Assembly: GCA_037190225.1 (NCBI GenBank) | Contig: JBBCJL010000005.1 | Coordinates: forward strand, 62,001-126,000 | Direction of reading: 5' to 3' | Length of the DNA: 64,000 nucleotides | DNA from: MKSF01 sp037190225 | GTDB lineage: Bacteria > Bacteroidota > Bacteroidia > Chitinophagales > Chitinophagaceae | In this document: positions 42,523-50,961 of the stretch, piece after piece | Layout: each line of letters begins with the position of its first letter | Position numbering within the stretch: position 1 is the stretch's first letter | Notes under the pieces: generated by a model | What the model was told of the DNA's origin: nothing | Seen by the model: the letters and a program-made list of their open reading frames with translations, nothing else | Database searches by the model: none | Position numbers and translations under genes: made by a program

Positions 42523-43344
42523 CTATACCGAGATGCCGAAGTCGCGCAGTGCATCATTAAGACTGGTTTTCAGGTCAGTACTGGCTTTACGCTTGCCAAT
42601 GATAAGCGCACAGCTCACACCATAGGTACCCGCCGGGAATGTCTTCTGGTACGTGCCGGGGATCACCACACTGCGCTCCGGTATATAGCCCTTCATTTCA
42701 ACCGGGGCCGCTCCGCTGACATCAATGATCCTGGTGGATTGTGTCAGCACGACATTAGCGCCCAGCACCGCTTCCCTGCCAACTCTTACTCCTTCCACTA
42801 CTATACAGCGGGACCCGATAAAGGCTCCGTCCTCTATAACAACGGGCGCAGCCTGCAAAGGCTCCAGCACGCCGCCTATGCCCACGCCCCCGCTCAGGTG
42901 CACTCCTTTGCCTATCTGGGCACAGGACCCTACGGTAGCCCAGGTGTCCACCATGGTGCCTTCATCCACGTAGGCGCCGATATTCACATAGGAGGGCATG
43001 AGCACCACACCCCTGGCAATATAAGCGCCGTATCTTGCCACGGCATGCGGCACCGCCCTGACACCCAGCTGCGCGTATCCCCGCTTCAGCTCCATCTTAT
43101 CATAGAATTCGAAAGGCGCCACTTCCCATGTCTGCATTTTCTGGATACCGAAGTACATCAGTATGGCCTGCTTCACCCATTGGTTCACCTGCCATTCACC
43201 GCCGTTCTCCCCGGGCTGTGAAACTCTCAGCCTGCCCTTATCCACTTCTTCCAGCACGGTCCTTACCGCCTGCTCATATTCCGGCTGCTGCAGCAGGGAC
43301 CTGTCTGCATAGGCGGCTTCAATCAGTTGTTGTAATTGCTCCAT
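42523..43344 (-). CDS. dapD: Tetrahydrodipicolinate N-succinyltransferase
   Basis: Succinylates tetrahydrodipicolinate in the lysine/diaminopimelate pathway, a cytoplasmic trimeric enzyme. 273 residues, normal. The N-terminal helical region (LQQLIEAAYADRSLL, VRTVLEEVDKGRLRV, WQVNQWVKQAILMYF) precedes a left-handed beta-helix with hexapeptide repeats (ARGVVLMPSYVNIGAYVDEG, WATVGSCAQIGKGVHLSGGV, DGAFIGSRCIVVEGVRVG). KGYIPERSVVIPGTYQKT is the typical C-terminal part. It lies 179 bases upstream of the T9SS array on the same strand. Confidence 0.96.
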   Translation of the reverse strand: MEQLQQLIEAAYADRSLLQQPEYEQAVRTVLEEVDKGRLRVSQPGENGGEWQVNQWVKQAILMYFGIQKMQTWEVAPFEFYDKMELKRGYAQLGVRAVPHAVARYGAYIARGVVLMPSYVNIGAYVDEGTMVDTWATVGSCAQIGKGVHLSGGVGIGGVLEPLQAAPVVIEDGAFIGSRCIVVEGVRVGREAVLGANVVLTQSTRIIDVSGAAPVEMKGYIPERSVVIPGTYQKTFPAGTYGVSCALIIGKRKASTDLKTSLNDALRDFGISV

Positions 43345-43395
43345 CTTTAAAATTTAAATTGCTATGTTTTTTTATTACAGGTATGGTGAATACGG

Positions 43396-44304
43396 TCACG
43401 GGTGGTCTGCGGACTGCACCTGCCACATACGCTTGTCCATGACCCTGTTTCTATATATATATTTCAGGATAAAAGAGAGGATCACTGCAGATACGGCAAA
43501 GATCAGCACCTGCGCCCATATGGTCCCGGTAGCATCCGTAGCCGCTTCGGGTGATGTAAAATACTGAACAAGTATCTGTATCGCATTCGTGAGAAAATGT
43601 ATCACGATCGTGTTCACAAGGCTGCCGGTATAATAATATATAAAGCACAGGATCATGCTTCCCGCAAAAATAGGCGCAAACTCATACAGGCTGCTGTGTA
43701 ATACCGTAAAGAAAAGTGAGGTGGCCAGGAATGCCAGGCCCGGCTTCATCCGGAAGCTCAGCAGGAACTTCATGACGACACCCCTGAAAAACAGCTCTTC
43801 GCATACTGCCGGGATGAGCGCCATCAGCACAAGATTGCTAAGCAGGCCGGCAAGGCTGCTGTTCCTCAGGTAGCTCAGGATCTGGTGTTCCCTTACTTCC
43901 TGGAGGCGGTCGGCCCAGCCGCCCAGCGGCAGATTTTTGATCAGTCCCCCGAGCGAGCCCATCAGGAATATTACCAGGCATCCCACCAACAGCCACATCA
44001 GGGGAGACAGCCGCCTGCCTTTACGGTGAACGCCGGCAAACTGCAGCGGGCGGCCTCCCGATAAAAAGCCGAAAAGCAATACCGGCACCCCGAATCCCAG
44101 CACCTGCTGAACCAGGCTGTTCGCAATCACTGCTCGGGGATACTGCATCATATTCTCCGCGGTGATCCGGTCCACCGGAAGCCCCAGCATATAGGGCGTA
44201 ACGCTCACCTGGATCAGTCCTGTTACCAGCATGCAGGATACCCATATGGCTATGAAAAGAGAGAGCTGCACCGGGGCAGGCAACAAATTGAGCTGAGCTT
44301 TCAT
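43396..44304 (-). CDS. CPBP family intramembrane protease-like protein
   Basis: About 302 residues from MKAQLNLLPAP (ATG at 44304; an upstream ATG at 44319 adds five residues). Seven or eight hydrophobic segments, among them LSLFIAIWVSCMLVTGLI, LMWLLVGCLVIFLMGSLGG and VLIFAVSAVILSFILKYI. The CPBP/Abi motif 1 EELFFRG is near the middle (catalytic Glu pair and Arg), followed by FFTVLHSSLYEF (motif 2 His) and a third His in VIHFLTNA. Family members are intramembrane glutamic proteases or peptide-processing proteins; target unknown. Confidence 0.88.
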   Translation of the reverse strand: MKAQLNLLPAPVQLSLFIAIWVSCMLVTGLIQVSVTPYMLGLPVDRITAENMMQYPRAVIANSLVQQVLGFGVPVLLFGFLSGGRPLQFAGVHRKGRRLSPLMWLLVGCLVIFLMGSLGGLIKNLPLGGWADRLQEVREHQILSYLRNSSLAGLLSNLVLMALIPAVCEELFFRGVVMKFLLSFRMKPGLAFLATSLFFTVLHSSLYEFAPIFAGSMILCFIYYYTGSLVNTIVIHFLTNAIQILVQYFTSPEAATDATGTIWAQVLIFAVSAVILSFILKYIYRNRVMDKRMWQVQSADHP

Positions 44305-44329
44305 ACTGTTTAAGATCAATGCTATTATA

Positions 44330-44355
44330 AAAAACCAACTTTTGGCAAGTTGGTT
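44330..44355 (-). terminator. Terminator of clpX
   Basis: Stem AACCAACTT / AAGTTGGTT followed by TTTTTTAT on the minus strand. Confidence 0.8.
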
Positions 44356-44361
44356 CCCGGC

Positions 44362-45609
44362 TTACGCTGCTTTTATATATTCCAGCTTCGCGTGATCCAG
44401 CTTTGATTTTGCATAAGCCAGGTCTATCACGAACTTCCCGTCCTTATTTTCCTGGGAAGGCATCTCGAACATCGCGTCTGTCAGGATGATCTCGCAAATG
44501 GTCCGTAAGCCCCTGCCGCCCAGCTTATAGGTATAGGCTTTGTCCACGATATAATCCAGCGCCTCATCCTTTACTTCCAGCACGACATTCTCATATTCGA
44601 ACAGTTTCTTATACTGCCTGATCAGCGCATTTTTAGGCTCTGTCAGGATCCTGCGCAATGCTTCCTTGTCCAGCGGGTTCAGATAGGTCACTACCGGGAG
44701 CCGTCCCAGCAGCTCGGGGATCAGCCCGAAAGACTTAAGGTCCATAGGGTTGACATACTGGAGCAGGTTGGTCTTATCTATATTTTCTTCCTGGGCGGAT
44801 GTTTTAAAGCCTATGGCAGAAGTTTCCATCCGCTTGGCGATCATCTTATCAATGCCCTCAAAGGCCCCACCGCAGACGAACAGGATATTCTGGGTATTCA
44901 CCTTGATCATTTTCTGCTCAGGATGCTTCCTGCCACCCTGCGGCGGCACCAGCACTTCCGATCCTTCCAGCAGCTTCAGCAGCGACTGCTGCACACCTTC
45001 ACCGCTGACATCCCTGGTAATGGAGGGGTTATCTCCTTTCCTTCCTATCTTATCTATCTCATCTATGAAAATGATGCCCTTTTCCGCCGCTTCCACGTTA
45101 TAGTCACAAGCCTGCAGCAGCCGCGATATGATGCTTTCCACATCCTCGCCCACATAGCCGGCCTGTGTAAAGACAGTGGCATCCGCTATGGCGAAAGGTA
45201 CCTGCAGCAATTTGGCTACGGTCTTGGCCAGCAGCGTTTTACCCGTACCCGTTTCTCCCACCATAATGATATTGGATTTCTCGATCTCCACCTCATCATC
45301 CTTCTGCTGCTGCAGCCGCTTATAATGGTTATACATCGCCACGGACAGCACCTTCTTGGCCGCGTCCTGGCCTATGATATAACCATCAAGGTAGGCTTTG
45401 ATCTCATGAGGCTTAAGCACTTTATGCTTGGAAGTATCAAATGTTGTGCCCTCATCGCCGTACTGCGTATGCTCTTTTACCATCAGGTAAGCCTGGTTCG
45501 CGCACTCATCGCAGATATTACCTTCCAGGCCCGTGATCAGCAATCCTGCCTGCGCCTCGGGCTTGCCACAAAATGAACACTTTCTTGAACTACTATTTCC
45601 TTTTGCCAT
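44362..45609 (-). CDS. clpX: ATP-dependent Clp protease ATP-binding subunit ClpX
   Basis: Unfoldase that feeds substrates to ClpP. 415 residues, normal. The N-terminal zinc-binding domain has CSFCGK and CDECANQ (about residues 11-36); then the AAA+ core with Walker A GETGTGKT, pore loop AGYVGED, Walker B IIFIDEID, a second pore region HPEQKMIKVNTQNILFVCGG and sensor 2 GGRGLRTICE. The IGF-type loop for ClpP docking appears as IGF within SAIGFKTSAQ. clpP is not in the window. A terminator follows its stop. Confidence 0.97.
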   Translation of the reverse strand: MAKGNSSSRKCSFCGKPEAQAGLLITGLEGNICDECANQAYLMVKEHTQYGDEGTTFDTSKHKVLKPHEIKAYLDGYIIGQDAAKKVLSVAMYNHYKRLQQQKDDEVEIEKSNIIMVGETGTGKTLLAKTVAKLLQVPFAIADATVFTQAGYVGEDVESIISRLLQACDYNVEAAEKGIIFIDEIDKIGRKGDNPSITRDVSGEGVQQSLLKLLEGSEVLVPPQGGRKHPEQKMIKVNTQNILFVCGGAFEGIDKMIAKRMETSAIGFKTSAQEENIDKTNLLQYVNPMDLKSFGLIPELLGRLPVVTYLNPLDKEALRRILTEPKNALIRQYKKLFEYENVVLEVKDEALDYIVDKAYTYKLGGRGLRTICEIILTDAMFEMPSQENKDGKFVIDLAYAKSKLDHAKLEYIKAA

Positions 45610-45742
45610 GACTAAATCTATGATATTTTTCCTGTAAAACAGACTTGCGAAGTTACGAATAAATAAGGCTCAAATTACACAGCCTTTAGTTAAATCTGCC
45701 TACAATTACACGCTTAAACCTTTCCAGTGGCCTAAAAATAAA

Positions 45743-45750
45743 TATCTTTG
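45743..45750 (+). promoter_or_regulatory. -7 box of the GH3 gene
   Basis: TATCTTTG, 39 bases upstream of the ATG at 45790. Confidence 0.5.
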
Positions 45751-45789
45751 TAAGGACAATCTATTGTGGGTGAGGAAATCAAATCATAA

Positions 45790-47283
45790 ATGAAAATAAA
45801 ATCATTTTTAGCAAAACCTTATGCTGCCATTGTCAGCAAGAGAATAAAAAAGGCTCGCAAAACAGCTGTCGCCGACCAGAAGGAGATCTTTCAGCACCTG
45901 GTCAAAGTGGGAAAGAACACCCTGTTCGGCAAAGACCATCATTTTGAACATATCGCTACATACGAAGATTTCAAGCAGCATGTGCCGGTCAAGGACTATG
46001 AAGCATTCAAACCTTATATCGAACTTATCAAAGAGGGCAGGCAAAATGTACTGTGGAAAGGCAAGCCGCTGTATTTTGCCAAGACCTCGGGCACAACAAG
46101 CGGCGTAAAATACATTCCCATCACCAAGGACGGCATTCCCAACCTGGTAGGGTCCGCCAAAAATGCCCTGCTCTGCTATATGCACGAATCGGGCAATGCA
46201 GCATTCGCGGACGGGAAGATGATCTTCCTGACCGGGAGCCCTGTGCTGGAACGCGTGGGCGGTATTCCCACCGGGAGGCTCAGCGGTATTTCCAACCACC
46301 TGGTGCCGGGATACCTGCGCAAGAACCAGCTGCCGGATTTTACCACCAACTGCATCGAGGACTGGGAAGAGAAGCTCGGCAAGATAGTAGAGCAGACCTT
46401 TGATAAGAATATGACCCTTATCAGCGGTATACCGCCATGGATCCAGATGTATTTCGACTGGCTGATAGCCAAAGGAGAAGGCAAAAAGATAGCGGATATG
46501 TTCCCCAACCTGGCTGTCATCGCGCACGGGGGCGTCAATTTCGAGCCCTATAAAAAGAAGCTGTTTGAAAGCCTGGGCAGGCCTGTGGATACCATAGAGA
46601 CCTACCCTGCCTCCGAGGGCTTCTTCGCATTCCAGGATACCCGCGAGGAAGAAGGACTGCTGCTGGTGGCCAATTCAGGCATCTTCTACGAATTCATCCC
46701 CACAAGCGAATATTTCAATGACCATCCCACCCGGCTATCGCTCGAGCAGGTAGAGACCGGTGTTAATTACGCGCTTATCATCAACAGCGTGAACGGCCTG
46801 TGGGGCTACAGCATCGGCGATACGGTGAAGTTTGTCAGCAAAGACCCGTACAGGCTGGTAGTGACCGGAAGGATCAAGCACTATATTTCCGCGTTCGGGG
46901 AGCATGTCATAGGAGAAGAGGTCGAGCACGCCATCAAATCGGTATCTGATAAGCATAACGTAAAGATCACGGAATTTACCGTAGCGCCCTATATACAGCC
47001 CGCAAGCGGACTGCCTTACCACGAATGGCTGATAGAATTTGAGGATATGCCTGCCGATATGCAGCGTTTCGCGCTGGATATCGACAATGAGATGCGCCGT
47101 AAGAACATCTATTATGACGACCTCATTACCGGCAATATCCTGCAGCCGCTTAAGATAACATCCTTGAAAAAAGGATCGTTCATCGCATATATGAAATCTA
47201 TCGGTAAGCTGGGCGGCCAGAACAAGACACCCCGCCTCACCAACGACCGCGAAGTAGCCGATGCCCTTACAGCCCTTCAATAA
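45790..47283 (+). CDS. GH3 family acyl-adenylating protein
   Basis: A 497-residue bacterial member of the GH3 (auxin-responsive) family, acyl-acid-amido synthetases of the ANL superfamily. The ATP-binding P-loop KTSGTTSGVKYIPIT (about residues 98-112), VIAHGGVNFEPYK, ETYPASEGFFAFQD and YSIGDTVKFVSKDPYRL-VVTGRIKHYIS (the A8-like hinge) are visible. Plant enzymes conjugate amino acids to hormones; in Bacteroidota the substrate is unknown. Monocistronic, with a hairpin near 47309-47341 after it. Confidence 0.9.
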   Translation: MKIKSFLAKPYAAIVSKRIKKARKTAVADQKEIFQHLVKVGKNTLFGKDHHFEHIATYEDFKQHVPVKDYEAFKPYIELIKEGRQNVLWKGKPLYFAKTSGTTSGVKYIPITKDGIPNLVGSAKNALLCYMHESGNAAFADGKMIFLTGSPVLERVGGIPTGRLSGISNHLVPGYLRKNQLPDFTTNCIEDWEEKLGKIVEQTFDKNMTLISGIPPWIQMYFDWLIAKGEGKKIADMFPNLAVIAHGGVNFEPYKKKLFESLGRPVDTIETYPASEGFFAFQDTREEEGLLLVANSGIFYEFIPTSEYFNDHPTRLSLEQVETGVNYALIINSVNGLWGYSIGDTVKFVSKDPYRLVVTGRIKHYISAFGEHVIGEEVEHAIKSVSDKHNVKITEFTVAPYIQPASGLPYHEWLIEFEDMPADMQRFALDIDNEMRRKNIYYDDLITGNILQPLKITSLKKGSFIAYMKSIGKLGGQNKTPRLTNDREVADALTALQ

Positions 47284-47357
47284 GCCGCAGGCATTGCTGC
47301 CATTGCCCAAACGCTCCTCATGATATTCACGGGGAGCGTTTGCATATGCGCTATTGC

Positions 47358-47726
47358 TTATTTTTTAAAGAGAAAATATACTGCCAGCACCAGGAAAACA
47401 AAGCCGATCAGGTGATTGACCCGGAAAGTTTCACCCTTAAAGACTATCAGGGTAAACAGGGTAAATACGACCAGCGTAATGACTTCCTGTATAACCTTCA
47501 GCTGCCAGATAGTGAAAGGACCGCCATTGCCCTCAAATCCCAATCTGTTGGCCGGCACCTGCACCGCGTATTCAAACAGGGCGATCAGCCAGCTGAACAG
47601 GATCACCTTAAAAAGGCTGAGATTGGAAAACCACGAATATTCCTTGAGCTTCAGGTGACCGTACCAGGCAATGGTCATGAAGATATTGGACAGCACCAGC
47701 AAGACGATTGTGAGAAAAGCCTTCAT
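47358..47726 (-). CDS. DMT-like small membrane protein (DUF486)
   Basis: A 122-residue protein with four membrane helices (FLTIVLLVLSNIFMTIAWYGHL; FKVILFSWLIALFEYAVQV; VIQEVITLVVFTLFTLIVF; IGFVFLVLAVYFLF). The pattern, including VPANRLG and the FTIWQLKVIQE stretch, matches DUF486 of the drug/metabolite transporter superfamily. Such half-size proteins are thought to work as dimers; no transport substrate is known. Confidence 0.88.
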   Translation of the reverse strand: MKAFLTIVLLVLSNIFMTIAWYGHLKLKEYSWFSNLSLFKVILFSWLIALFEYAVQVPANRLGFEGNGGPFTIWQLKVIQEVITLVVFTLFTLIVFKGETFRVNHLIGFVFLVLAVYFLFKK

Positions 47727-47810
47727 CTAAATATAAAATTTCAACAAATGTAAAGCTAAAAAAGACAGGAAATACCCCTGTCTCAATAAGAAAAAAATCC
47801 CTGCCGGCCT

Positions 47811-48116
47811 TTACATAAACCCCAGCTCAAAACGGGCTTCATCGCTCATCATATCCCGGGTCCAGGGCGGATCAAAGGTAAGCTGCACATGGACATCGCT
47901 GACGCCTTCGATAGCGCCTACACGCTCCTGGATCTGCTGCACGATCTCTCCCGCTACGGGACAGGCCGGGGCGGTAAGGGTCATAGTGATCCTGATATGG
48001 CCGTTCGCCCCGATATTGATCTCGTAGATCAGGCCCAGCTCATACACGTCCACAGGGGCCATTTCCGGGTCCACAACGGTTTTGAGCGCAGCGATTATTT
48101 TGTCGTACAGGTTCAT
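47811..48116 (-). CDS. DUF59/MIP18 family Fe-S assembly factor (SufT/PaaD-like)
   Basis: A 101-residue protein with the DUF59 core: IAALKTVVDPEMAPVDVYEL near the N-terminus, GLIYEINIG, and the conserved Cys in LTAPACPVAG. In iron-sulfur clusters of Bacteroidota this protein usually sits with sufE and contributes to cluster maturation on target proteins. The gene follows sufE by 15 bases on the same strand, supporting that role. Confidence 0.88.
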   Translation of the reverse strand: MNLYDKIIAALKTVVDPEMAPVDVYELGLIYEINIGANGHIRITMTLTAPACPVAGEIVQQIQERVGAIEGVSDVHVQLTFDPPWTRDMMSDEARFELGFM

Positions 48117-48131
48117 AATTATTCAGGTAAA

Positions 48132-48554
48132 TTATTGACGCGAGGCAAAGGCCAGCGCATACATTTTCATTTGCTTCAGCATAGAGAGCAACCCGTTGCT
48201 GCGCGTGGGCGACAGGTGGCTCTTAAGACCGATCCTGTCAATAAAATAGATATCAGCGTTCACGATCTCCTTTGCCGGCTGGCCCGACAGCACCCGGATC
48301 ATCAGGCTTACCAGGCCCTTGGTGATGATGGCATCGCTGTCTGCCGTAAAGTGCACCTTTCCCGCATCGTCACAGGTGGCGTGGAGCCATACCCTCGACT
48401 GGCATCCCTTGATCAGGTTGTCATCCGTTTTATACTGCTCCTCTATCAGCTCCAGCTCCTTACCCAGCTGTATAATGTATTCATACTTATCCATCCACTC
48501 ATCATAAAAGGCAAACTCCTCTATAATGGCATCCTGTTTTTCATTAATGGTCAT
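48132..48554 (-). CDS. sufE: SufE cysteine desulfurase activator
   Basis: Accepts sulfur from the cysteine desulfurase SufS and passes it to the SUF scaffold for Fe-S cluster assembly. 140 residues, normal. The acceptor Cys is in KGCQSRVWL (about residue 50) and the C-terminal part KSHLSPTRSNGLLSML is diagnostic. Neighbours are the DUF59 gene downstream and rimM upstream, all on the minus strand with short gaps; the other suf genes are not in the window. Confidence 0.94.
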   Translation of the reverse strand: MTINEKQDAIIEEFAFYDEWMDKYEYIIQLGKELELIEEQYKTDDNLIKGCQSRVWLHATCDDAGKVHFTADSDAIITKGLVSLMIRVLSGQPAKEIVNADIYFIDRIGLKSHLSPTRSNGLLSMLKQMKMYALAFASRQ

Positions 48555-48565
48555 TTGATTGCTGT

Positions 48566-49099
48566 TTACAGGTATATATCAATAAGCCCGTCGGGTATAT
48601 GCAAAGTTAGCTCTTTCTTCCTTGCGTCAATGTTTATAATATGTTGTTCCACTATCGGGATCAGCGCTTCATTGCCGTTGACCAGTATCACATTCGCCAT
48701 GAGCTGCCCGGGATATTCTGTCACCGAGTCCACCACGCCCGTCCTTTTATCATACTGGTCGTACAATACAAAGCCTTTGAAATCAAGCGTCTGCTCCGCG
48801 GGCTGCAGGCGGTCATATTCACCGGAGGGCAGGAATACATTCTTCCCGGCGATCCTTTTGGCCTGCTCAATGGTATCAACGCCTTCCAGCCGGATAATAG
48901 CATCCGTTTCCGACAGCACCCGGGCTGAAGTGACCCGGAACGGGATATAGCTTTTGCTCCTCAGCTCAATAAAAACAAAAGGCAGCTGCTGAAAGGGCTT
49001 CTTACCTTTAAGCCGGTGTACGAGCGCGATACCTCCGTCCAGCCCGTGGGTGGAGGACAGCCTGCCGATCTGGGAAAATGATGCAATGGTCTGGTACAT
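48566..49099 (-). CDS. rimM: Ribosome maturation factor RimM
   Basis: Binds S19 and helps mature the 30S head. 177 residues from ATG 49099 (MYQTIASFSQIGRLSSTHGL); the frame opens to 49174 but that extension lies in the terminator hairpin after rpsP. N-terminal RimM fold with GLDGGIALV and VEGVDTIEQAKRIAGK (typical GxxxxEEAExLxG equivalent), C-terminal PRC-barrel with DQYDKRTGVVDSVTE and the PIVEQHIINIDARKKELTLHIPDGL ending. It lies downstream of rpsP as in many bacteria, here separated by a terminator. Confidence 0.93.
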   Translation of the reverse strand: MYQTIASFSQIGRLSSTHGLDGGIALVHRLKGKKPFQQLPFVFIELRSKSYIPFRVTSARVLSETDAIIRLEGVDTIEQAKRIAGKNVFLPSGEYDRLQPAEQTLDFKGFVLYDQYDKRTGVVDSVTEYPGQLMANVILVNGNEALIPIVEQHIINIDARKKELTLHIPDGLIDIYL

Positions 49100-49124
49100 A
49101 GGAACTCCGATAAACGATAACATT

Positions 49125-49161
49125 AAAAAAGCCTTCTCAACGATGATTGAGAAGGCTTTTT
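49125..49161 (-). terminator. Terminator between rpsP and rimM
   Basis: Perfect stem AAAAAGCCTTCTCAA / TTGAGAAGGCTTTTT with T-run on the minus strand, just downstream of rpsP. It probably limits read-through into rimM. Confidence 0.85.
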
Positions 49162-49222
49162 GAGTGAAAACCAAAATATTTGAAAAAATATCAGATTACA
49201 GTCCGGTAAACTAAACGGTGAA

Positions 49223-49744
49223 TTATTCAGCGGCAGGTGCGTCTTCAGCAGGAGCCTCTGTATTTTCTTCAGCGGCAGGTGCTTCTTCAACAGCAGCAGC
49301 GGCTTTTGCAGCCTGTTTTTCGTTTACTAAACGTACAGACTCCTGTTCAGCCTTCTGACGTTTTTCGATTTTTTGCTTACGGTTATTCTCTTCCCTCGCT
49401 ACAACCAGCTTTTCATGGTCTGCATTCCATGCTTCAAACTTCTGCATTGCAGCGGCTTCATCAAATAAGCCTAAGGATACACCACGCATCAGGTGCTTCA
49501 TGTACAGTACCCCTTTGAAGGATAATATACGACGAACCGTGTTGGTGGGTTGTGCACCTTTATTTAACCATCTTAAGGCCTTATCACGGTCGATACGGAT
49601 AGTGGCCGGAACGGTCAGCGGATTATAAGTACCGATCTTCTCGATAAACTTACCATCGCGGGGAGCAGTGCTGTTAGCTGCTACGATAAAATAAAATGGG
49701 CGCTTTTTGGACCCATGGCGTTGCATTCTGAGTTTTACCGCCAT
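49223..49744 (-). CDS. rpsP: 30S ribosomal protein S16 with C-terminal extension
   Basis: Structural protein of the 30S body. The S16 core occupies the first ~80 residues (MAVKLRMQRHGSKKRPFYFI, VAANSTAPRDGKFIEKIGTY, ALRWLNKGAQPTNTVRRIL). The protein is 173 residues, about twice the usual length: a lysine-rich helix (AREENNRKQKIEKRQKAEQE) and an Ala/Glu/Pro tail (EEAPAAEENTEAPAEDAPAAE in part) follow. Such extensions are common in Bacteroidota S16. Followed by a terminator and then rimM. Confidence 0.96.
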   Translation of the reverse strand: MAVKLRMQRHGSKKRPFYFIVAANSTAPRDGKFIEKIGTYNPLTVPATIRIDRDKALRWLNKGAQPTNTVRRILSFKGVLYMKHLMRGVSLGLFDEAAAMQKFEAWNADHEKLVVAREENNRKQKIEKRQKAEQESVRLVNEKQAAKAAAAVEEAPAAEENTEAPAEDAPAAE

Positions 49745-49805
49745 AATAATTGAAATTATTTGCGTGAATAAATAGATTTAAGACTGCAAATGTAAGCAAG
49801 GAATT

Positions 49806-50648
49806 TTATAATACCAAATTATCTATTAACCTTATTTCTCCTATAAACACCGCGATGAGCGCTATCATAGGCTGCGACCTGTCATAATCGTCCAGCGCCT
49901 CCAGCGTATCTGCGTTGCAAAGCAGGATATATTCCGGCCTTATGCCTTTTTTCTCCAGCAGGTCCGCGCATTCCTTCTGCACTATCCTAAACGGCTTGAT
50001 ACCCGACTGAGCCTGGATAGATACCAGACACTGGTAAATAAGATTGGCCTGCTGCCGCTCGCCTTCCGTAAGCCGCATATTCCGGGAGCTCATAGCCAGC
50101 CCGTCAGGCTCTCTTTTCGTAGGCACTATATGGAGCTCCACATCCCTGTGCGTACGGGCCAGCAGCTCTTTTACCACCAGGCTCTGCTGGTAATCCTTCT
50201 GCCCCATGAACAGGCACCGGGGGTTGACAACGGTCAGCAGCTTGTCCACGATAGTAGCCATGCCACGGAAATGGCCCGGCCTGAACAGGCCTTCCAGCTT
50301 CTCCGCCACCGGCCCGAGGTCCACATCAATCCGCTCCGCTATACCTTCCGGGTACATTTCACCCACGGGGGGCAGGAAAAGGACATCGCACCCGTGCATT
50401 TCCAGCTTGTAAATATCCTCATCAATGGTCTGGGGGTAGCTTTCCAGGTCGGCGGGATTATTGAACTGGGCAGGATTTACAAAAATACTGCATACCACCA
50501 CATCCGTGTGTGACCTGGCCTTATCCACCAGGGAGAGATGACCCTCGTGCAGCGCGCCCATAGTGGGTACAAAACCTATGGCGGCACCGTGACGCCTGCG
50601 CTCCTCCAGGTAGGCGGATAAATCATTAATATGATGAAAAATGAACAT
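49806..50648 (-). CDS. panC: Pantothenate synthetase
   Basis: Joins pantoate and beta-alanine with ATP to make pantothenate. 280 residues from ATG 50648 (MFIFHHINDLSAYL); the frame remains open 32 codons further upstream through a hairpin but that would not be family-like. HIGH motif in VPTMGALHEGHLSLV (about residues 30-44), FVNPAQFNNPADLESYP, LFMGQKDYQQ and the KMSKS-like GLAMSSRNMRL are clear. The mRNA is predicted to begin about 200 bases upstream (promoter 50854-50884). Confidence 0.96.
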   Translation of the reverse strand: MFIFHHINDLSAYLEERRRHGAAIGFVPTMGALHEGHLSLVDKARSHTDVVVCSIFVNPAQFNNPADLESYPQTIDEDIYKLEMHGCDVLFLPPVGEMYPEGIAERIDVDLGPVAEKLEGLFRPGHFRGMATIVDKLLTVVNPRCLFMGQKDYQQSLVVKELLARTHRDVELHIVPTKREPDGLAMSSRNMRLTEGERQQANLIYQCLVSIQAQSGIKPFRIVQKECADLLEKKGIRPEYILLCNADTLEALDDYDRSQPMIALIAVFIGEIRLIDNLVL

Positions 50649-50961
50649 TTTATAAAATTTCGTACCTTTGCAAATCGAAGCGTCTGAAATCAGTTGACGC
50701 AGCCCCTCCTCTCCATGTACGGAGGCGGGCTGCATAAAACTCATATAGGACTATTGATGTGAATAACCAGGGCAAGGTTATTTTGATTAAAAATCTAAGT
50801 TTTGATAACAGAGTATATAGCAGGTAACAGGTAATCTATCTGTATTCTGATGTCAAAAATAGAGGTTTTGCTGAATTGGCAAAATATTTTTTTCAAAACG
50901 GCATAAAATCATACAGCCTGCTGCCGGGTTAGGCATAAATAAGTTTAAAATTCATTTATAC
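50649..50961. other. Divergent intergenic region with structured panC leader
   Basis: On the minus strand the predicted panC transcript starts near 50847 and carries a ~200-base leader containing a stem GCAGCCCGCCTCC / GGAGGGGCTGC (50699-50733), a short stem GCGTC/GACGC (50680-50700) and AATAACC/GGTTATT (50762-50781). On the plus strand TACCTTTG at 50663-50670 could be a -7 box for the divergent gene but has no good -33 partner. No gene seen. Confidence 0.45.
50854..50884 (-). promoter_or_regulatory. Predicted promoter of panC
   Basis: Minus strand TTTG (50880-50883), 18-base spacer, TATTTTTG (50854-50861). Confidence 0.6.

Noticed and set aside
49100..49174. 25-residue N-terminal extension of RimM
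   Set aside because: It would be translated from the rpsP terminator hairpin; the family N-terminus starts at ATG 49099.
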